Of a stretch of 64,000 nt of DNA, positions 59,688 through 64,000 are shown one piece after another. The stretch is taken from NCBI GenBank assembly GCA_016720595.1, contig JADKKI010000016.1:180044-244043 (forward strand), written 5' to 3'. The position numbers and the translations under genes were made by a program. The DNA comes from Myxococcales bacterium. Lineage in GTDB: Bacteria; Myxococcota_A; Polyangia; Haliangiales; Haliangiaceae. The notes under the pieces are model-generated. The model saw nothing but the letters and a program-made list of their open reading frames with translations, was not told where the DNA came from and ran no database searches. Within the stretch, counting starts at the first letter, position 1. Each line of letters begins with the position of its first letter.

Positions 59688-61222
59688 GCCACAGCTGCGA
59701 CGGCCGAGATCCGAGCTGCCCGCGGTGTGCCACGCAGGCCGAGCAGGGCGCGCTCGTGCGCACGATCATGACCGCGGGCGACCGGCTCGATGACATCACG
59801 CGCGCGCGGATGTGGTCGCGGATCCAGGGCGACGTCGAGAACCCCGCAGCACAGGGCAGGGCCGCGAGCTGGCGGCGCACCGGAGCCCTCGCCCTCGGCG
59901 CGCTCGCCGCTGCCGCGACGTTGTGGATCGCGATCCGCGCGCTCCGTCCGTCGGGGGACGCTCACGATGCGGACCTCACCGTGGTGGCCGATGCGATGCT
60001 GACGTCGCGGCTCGGGCCACACGCGCGTGCGGCGCTCGTCGGCCCAGCGCGCCTCGAGCTGCTCGGCCCGCCGGGCGAGGCCACGACCGCGCGCCTGCAT
60101 GCGGGCACGCTGCTCGCCGAGTTCGAAGGCGGAGCCGGGCGCTCGCTGCGGATCGAGGCGGCCGATCTGGTGGTCGAGATCGTGGGCACGCTGTTCGCGA
60201 TCGAGGTGCACGGCGACGAGGCCTGCGTGGCCGTATCCCACGGGACGGTGCGCGTCACCGCTCGGACCGCCGTCCAGCTCGTGACCGATCACCAGGCGGT
60301 GTGCTCGAACGATCTCGTGCCGCATCCGATCCCGCAGCCGATCGCCGACCAGCTCGAGCGCCACGAGCGCAGCCTCGCGATCGCCCTCGCTCCGCCCGCG
60401 GCCGCGACGCGCCCGGCCGTCGCCCCTGCGGCACTTCACGCTGTGGTGACCTCGCCGGCGCCTGGTTCCCCGGCTCCGGTCGTGTCCGCGCCGGTGGCTG
60501 CAGCGCCGGTTGCTGCAGCGCCGGCGGTTCCGGTGGTCGAACCCACGCCGCTTCCGCCTCCGACGGTTGCGGAGCGGACGCCGAGCCCGACGCCGACGCC
60601 GACGCCGCAGCCGCAGCCGACGCCGACGCCGACGCCGAGCCCGATGCCGAGCCCGACGCCGATGCCGACGCCGACGCCGACGCCGACGCCGAGTCCGACG
60701 CCGACGCCGAGTCCGAGTCCGAGCCCGACGGCGAGCCCGCCACCACCCTCCGCGGAGGCGCTGTATCACGCCGCCGAGGTCGCCCTCGCCACGGGCGATC
60801 ACGCCGCGGCCGATCGCGCGCTGGCGCAGCTGCTCGCGCTCCCCGGAGGTGCGCTCGCCGACCAGGCGCTCTACGAGCGCGCACGGATCGCGTACCAGGA
60901 TCGCGCCTGGGCCACCGCGCGCCGTCACCTCGCGGCGCTCGCGGCGCTCGCGAACACGCCGCTCGCCGAGCCGGGCCACTACCTCGACTGTCGGATCGCT
61001 GTCGAGGCGAAGCAGCCCGACGCAGAGCGCTGTCTTGTTGGCTACCGCACGGCGTATCCACACTCGACCCACGATCTCGACGTGCTCGCAGTGATCGTCC
61101 AGCTCGCGCACGCGCGCGCCGGCTGTACGGGCTCGGCGACCATGCGTGGCGAGCTCCTCACCCGTTACCCACGCTCGGACCACGCCGCCGCCTGGCGCTC
61201 GCGGTGCCCGGAGGCGCCGTGA
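59684..61222 (+). CDS. FecR-like single-pass membrane regulator with Pro/Thr linker and TPR-like tail
   Basis: A 512-residue protein starting at ATG 59684 (ATGA overlap). A short cytoplasmic part has cysteines ([18 protein letters not shown]), which could bind zinc as in some anti-sigma factors. One span lies at about 66-88 ([20 protein letters not shown]). The periplasmic FecR domain follows ([57 protein letters not shown]). A Pro/Thr/Ser linker encoded by CCGACG repeats comes next (about 299-350). A TPR-like region ([20 protein letters not shown]) ends it. It probably controls the preceding ECF sigma. Confidence 0.85.
   Translation: MSHSCDGRDPSCPRCATQAEQGALVRTIMTAGDRLDDITRARMWSRIQGDVENPAAQGRAASWRRTGALALGALAAAATLWIAIRALRPSGDAHDADLTVVADAMLTSRLGPHARAALVGPARLELLGPPGEATTARLHAGTLLAEFEGGAGRSLRIEAADLVVEIVGTLFAIEVHGDEACVAVSHGTVRVTARTAVQLVTDHQAVCSNDLVPHPIPQPIADQLERHERSLAIALAPPAAATRPAVAPAALHAVVTSPAPGSPAPVVSAPVAAAPVAAAPAVPVVEPTPLPPPTVAERTPSPTPTPTPQPQPTPTPTPSPMPSPTPMPTPTPTPTPSPTPTPSPSPSPTASPPPPSAEALYHAAEVALATGDHAAADRALAQLLALPGGALADQALYERARIAYQDRAWATARRHLAALAALANTPLAEPGHYLDCRIAVEAKQPDAERCLVGYRTAYPHSTHDLDVLAVIVQLAHARAGCTGSATMRGELLTRYPRSDHAAAWRSRCPEAP
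60578..60733 (+). repeat. GCCGAC hexanucleotide microsatellite inside the FecR-like gene
   Basis: More than 20 imperfect CCGACG/CCGAGC/CCGATG units. They are read as Pro-Thr, Pro-Ser and Pro-Met pairs. The core hexamer is the reverse complement of that at 16089-16246, where another frame gives Ala-Asp. Slippage would change linker length without breaking the frame. Confidence 0.85.
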
Positions 61223-61416
61223 GGCGACGCGCACTCGCGCTCGCGCTGCTGCTCGTGGCGATGATCGCTGCGTGCGATCGCGTGATCGACCTCTCGCGGC
61301 GTGGCGGCGTCGACGCACCCGGGGTGATCGACGTCGGGCCAGGGGATGGAGGGCTGGATGGCCTGCCGGATGATGGCGCGGTCGATGATGGTGGCGGCGC
61401 CGGCCTCGACGTCTGA
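61219..61416 (+). CDS. very small lipoprotein ending the sigma/FecR operon
   Basis: A 65-residue protein from GTG 61219 (GTGA overlap with the FecR-like stop). [19 protein letters not shown] gives Cys19. The 46-residue mature part is Gly/Asp-rich ([20 protein letters not shown]). No family is recognised. Position at the end of a fully overlapping operon suggests that it is a small surface partner or a reporter of lipoprotein sorting. Confidence 0.6.
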   Translation: MRRRALALALLLVAMIAACDRVIDLSRRGGVDAPGVIDVGPGDGGLDGLPDDGAVDDGGGAGLDV

Positions 61417-61442
61417 GCGCCCAAGGTGCTCTACGATGCAGC

Positions 61443-62097
61443 ATGGCCACGTTCATGACCGAGGCTGCGGAGCGCGGGTTTCGCGAGGCGATCCAGAGCA
61501 TCGAGGGCCAATCCTCGGCCGAGGTCGTCATCGCAGTGCGCGCGCGGCTGCGTCGGTCGCCGGTGCCATACCTCGCGGTCGCGGCCGTCCTCGCTGCCAG
61601 TGCGCTCGCGTTCGTGCTGTTCAGCGAGACCGAGTTCGAGCTGTGGGAGATCCTCGTGCTGCCGGTGGTGGCAGGCGCGCTGGGGGGGATGACCGTCGAG
61701 CTGCTGGCTCCACTCGAGCGCGTGCTGGTCTCTCGCGCCACCCGTCTTGCCACCCTGCGTGAGGCCGCATGCGCGGCGTTCTACGAGCTCGGCGTGCATG
61801 CCACCGGCGGTCGCACAGGGCTGCTGGCGTTCTTCGCGCTACGCGAGCGTGAGGTGCTGCTCGTCGAGATCTCGCCGTGGTGGGCGCGTAGGCGAGCCCG
61901 CCCTCGTGAAGCTGGGCGCGAACCTCGCGGCGGCGATCGCGCAAGGGGGCGAGGGTACGGCACGGGCGCTCGCCGCACTCGGGCCCGAGCTCGCGGCGGC
62001 GCTCCCTCGCTCGGCCGACGATGTCAACGAGCTGTCCGATGCGATCCATGCGCCCGCACCGCCACCCGCGCGTCGGTTCCGCGGAGGTGCACGGTGA
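61443..62097 (+). pseudogene. TPM-domain-like membrane protein, broken by two apparent single-base deletions
   Basis: The first frame gives MATFMTEAAERGFREAIQSI, two membrane spans (VPYLAVAAVLAASALAFVLF; LVLPVVAGALGGMTVELL) and FALREREVLLVE. It then loses sense. Adding one G after 61868 and one after 61888 restores VEDLAVVGAVGEPALVKLGA and joins the frame to LAAALPRSADDVNELSDAIH, ending at TGA 62095-62097. The restored 218-residue protein has the plan of TPM-domain proteins fused to two spans. Both lesions are at short G runs, so sequence error is the simplest account. Four genes with related roles follow. Confidence 0.6.
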
Positions 62098-62937
62098 CGG
62101 GGATGCACCTCGTTCGCTGGCTCCAGCGCGCCGCCGTCGTTGCAATCCTGCTGGGTGCTTCGCTCGCCGTCGCACGACCAGGCGGCGGCCACTCGTCGTC
62201 GGGAGGGGGCCCCCGTTCGTCGTCGTCTTCTCGGTCGCGCGGCGCCGATGCGGCCAACCGCGGGCGTGGCCCAGGTGTTCTCGGCCTCGCGCTGACCGGG
62301 TCGTCGCGGGCTCGCCATCGCGTGCGGCGCCGCGCGCAACGGTCAGGTCAGCGTCGGCGCGAGGCCGCGCGCGGTGGCCAGCCCCCCGCGCCCGCTCGAT
62401 CTGCGCCCGATCTTGCTGCGAGATGGAGAGTTCTCGCGAGCCGTGTTCGAGGACTTCGCGTTCCAGCTGTATTCCGCCGCGCACCGCCATCGCGGCGACG
62501 ACACGTTGACGCCCTACCTGTCGGAGACCGCCGCCTCGCAGCTCACCAAGCGCGGCGCGGCACCACAGCAGATCGTGATCGGGACGCTGCGGATCGACAA
62601 CGTGGCGACGGCCGCGCCGTTCGTGGTCCCCGCGGTGGACAAGATCCGCGTCCGGATCGAAGCAACGCTCCTTCTGGCCACCACCGCGGTGTTCGCCGTG
62701 GAGACCTGGACGTTCGTGCGCAGCGCGCGGGCGCAGTCCAGGCCACCCACGTCGACGCGCACGTGGCCGTGTCCGAACTGTGGCGCTCCGTGGGAGCGCG
62801 CGGCCGCCCGCACGTGCGCGCACTGCGGCCAGAACGTCGAGGTCGGGCGGTTCGACTGGGAGCGAGTCGTCAGGTCCACTCGCAGGAGCGGCGCTCAGCC
62901 TGACCGGCCGTCGCCGAGTATGGCGGCTGGCGCGTGA
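62094..62937 (+). pseudogene. Tim44-like zinc-ribbon membrane protein, broken by apparent single-base deletions
   Basis: GTG 62094 overlaps the preceding stop. A signal (RWLQRAAVVAILLGASLAVA) and a Ser/Gly linker (GGGHSSSGGGPRSSSSSRSR) are in the first frame, ending VLGLALTG. The body (GDGEFSRAVFEDFAFQL-type residues; YLSETAASQLTKRGAAPQQI; LRIDNVATAAPFVVPAVDKI) is two frames away. Adding one G to the runs near 62300 and 62110-equivalent 62310 yields LALTGVVAGLAIACGAARNG, a fitting transmembrane helix. The zinc ribbon CPNCGAPWERAAARTCAHCG is near the end. The family is the Tim44-like domain. Confidence 0.6.
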
Positions 62938-63512
62938 TCGACCCCGACGCCAACGACCTCATGGCCGCGATCGCCGCGGACGATCCTCACGTCACGGCCG
63001 CCGCGCTGAAGGCCCGGATCCAGTTCGTCTACGGGCGGCTCAACGAGGCGTGGAACACCAACGATCTCACCCCGGCGCGCGGATTGATCACCGGCGCGAT
63101 GCGTGGCTATCTCGACTACTGGCTCGGTGAGTACGAGCGCCAGCGGCTGCGCAATCACCTCGACGATGCGCAGATCGAGCGGGTCGAGCTGGCCAAGGTG
63201 CTCCGCGACAAGTTCTTCGACGCGATCACGGTGCGGGTCCGCGCCGATGGCTGCGATTACACGCTCGATGGCAATGATCGGTTGGTCGGAGGGTCTCGCA
63301 CGGATCGCCGGGCCTACACCGAGTACTGGACGTTCCTCCGCGCGTCGACGCGTCGCGGCCCGCTGTTGACCACGCCGACCTGCCCGAACTGCGGTGCGCC
63401 TCTCGAGATCAGTGACCTCGGCGACTGCGCCCACTGCAACGCCACCGTCGAGAATGGGAGCTTTGACTGGGTGCTCTCGAAGATCGAGCAGGACGACACG
63501 TATGTCGGATAG
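62934..63512 (+). CDS. Tim44-like domain protein with C-terminal zinc ribbon
   Basis: A 192-residue protein from GTG 62934 (GTGA overlap). It resembles the second half of the gene just upstream. Tim44-like features are ARIQFVYGRLNEAWNTNDLT, PARGLITGAMRGYLDYWLGE and a helix-sheet body with ITVRVRADGCDYTL. The ribbon is CPNCGAPLEISDLGDCAHC (two CxxC pairs), followed by NGSFDWVLSKIEQDD. It lacks any membrane span, so it may partner with its anchored paralogue. The next gene starts inside its 3' end (11-bp overlap). Confidence 0.78.
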   Translation: MIDPDANDLMAAIAADDPHVTAAALKARIQFVYGRLNEAWNTNDLTPARGLITGAMRGYLDYWLGEYERQRLRNHLDDAQIERVELAKVLRDKFFDAITVRVRADGCDYTLDGNDRLVGGSRTDRRAYTEYWTFLRASTRRGPLLTTPTCPNCGAPLEISDLGDCAHCNATVENGSFDWVLSKIEQDDTYVG

Positions 63513-64000
63513 CGGCGCGCACCTCCGCGAGGAGGTCGCGCAGCTCGTCAAGGCCGAGGTCCGGCGCCCCGACTTCGGGGTCCGCGTGATCATCATCTGG
63601 AAGCTCGTCAAGGGCGCCCTCCTGACGGTGCTCGGCGTGACCGCGTTCGTGCTCAGCCACCGTGATCTCCACGCCCTCGCGACGGATCTGGTGGAGTGGC
63701 TCGGGATCGATCCGGCGGGTCCGCACGTCGAGGGCTTGCTCGATCGAATGCTGACACTGACCCCCGGGCGGATCGCCGGCCTCGGCGCGGCGGCGATCGC
63801 GCTCGCAGGCGTGATGTTCCTCGAAGCGTGGGGGCTCCACCGGCGTCGGGTGTGGGCCGAGTGGCTGACGGTGCTCGTGACCTCGTCGCTGATCCCGTTC
63901 GAGATCCATCACCTCGCCGTGGAGCCGACGCTCGGCAAGGCGCTGACACTCGTGGTCAACGTGGGGATCGTGATCTACCTGCTGCGCCATCGCTGGCTGT
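63502..64000 (+). CDS. DUF2127-family membrane protein (5' part, cut by window end)
   Basis: ATG 63502 opens a frame that runs past base 64000 (166 codons seen). Residues 28-47 (VRVIIIWKLVKGALLTVLGV) form the first span and the family hallmark of an amphipathic start. Later motifs are LTPGRIAGLGAAAIALAGVM, FLEAWGLHRRRVWAEWLTVL and SSLIPFEIHHL. This set is characteristic of DUF2127, a four-span membrane family of unknown role. It overlaps the previous gene by 11 bp. Confidence 0.85.
   Translation, partial: MSDSGAHLREEVAQLVKAEVRRPDFGVRVIIIWKLVKGALLTVLGVTAFVLSHRDLHALATDLVEWLGIDPAGPHVEGLLDRMLTLTPGRIAGLGAAAIALAGVMFLEAWGLHRRRVWAEWLTVLVTSSLIPFEIHHLAVEPTLGKALTLVVNVGIVIYLLRHRWL

Overview
The window is about 70% G+C with very strong G/C bias at third codon positions, dense gene packing and many 1-13 bp gene overlaps. 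It is full of Sec lipoproteins with 'LxxC' lipoboxes followed by Gly/Asp/Pro-rich linkers, eukaryote-like Ser/Thr kinases, AgmX/PglI-type C-terminal domains, MopE-type metal-binding repeats, FHA-GGDEF, PilZ, CBS and universal stress proteins. This profile points to a Myxococcota (myxobacterial) chromosome, probably from the Polyangia/Haliangiales-Kofleriaceae side; the exact genus is inference. I see no insertion sequence, prophage, CRISPR array, rRNA or convincing tRNA.

Layout. 1-4.4 kb: end of a PQQ-type beta-propeller, a membrane-anchored methyltransferase, an exported amidase, a lipoprotein and a VIT/AgmX-type protein. 4.6-9.1 kb: a small protein with a double-glycine-type leader, a transmembrane Ser/Thr kinase and a kinase-remnant/TPR protein. 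9.1-13.1 kb: a phospholipase D-like lipoprotein, a lactonase-like propeller lipoprotein and a SUKH protein. 13.1-17.1 kb: a two-gene minus-strand unit, a propeller/AAA+ ATPase followed by an unusual HMD-motif kinase with tandem repeats. 17.3-20.8 kb: a Tat-exported flavin amine oxidase, a truncated homologue of the N-terminal part of RNA polymerase beta' (RpoC), and a CAP-domain lipoprotein coupled to it. 20.8-27.0 kb: minus-strand lipoproteins and an alpha-2-macroglobulin split into two coupled genes. 27.1-30.2 kb: a copper monooxygenase-like lipoprotein, an OmpA-family protein and a propeller protein broken by a frameshift. 30-39.8 kb: stress (USP, CBS) and signalling (FHA-GGDEF) proteins and many surface lipoproteins. 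40.0-43.2 kb: a caspase-like protease, an ECF sigma factor and its membrane partner. 43.2-50.4 kb: a glycosyltransferase-like membrane protein, nitroreductase, Imm21-like protein, USP, PhnD-like protein and a di-haem lipoprotein coupled to an AgmX-like protein. 50.4-58.2 kb: a pair of paralogous zinc-ribbon membrane proteins, a four-CBS protein, PilZ and small lipoproteins. 58.2-61.4 kb: a tightly overlapping operon of an exported protein, ECF sigma factor, FecR-like membrane regulator and small lipoprotein. 61.4-64 kb: a TPM / Tim44-like zinc-ribbon / DUF2127 membrane cluster, cut by the window end.

Working together: two independent sigma-factor modules (40.0-43.2 and 58.2-61.4 kb) each pair an ECF sigma with a single-pass membrane partner and an effector or sensor. 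Kinases and AAA+ ATPase suggest protein-level signalling. The large lipoprotein set suggests investment in the outer surface typical of predatory or soil myxobacteria. Leads I consider most worth pursuing are the lone RpoC-like clamp protein, the AAA+/HMD-kinase pair, the caspase-sigma module, the double-glycine-leader protein and the complete PHM-type copper ligand set. Three places (29.34, 61.87-61.89 and 62.30-62.31 kb) show reading-frame breaks at G runs that look like sequence or assembly errors.
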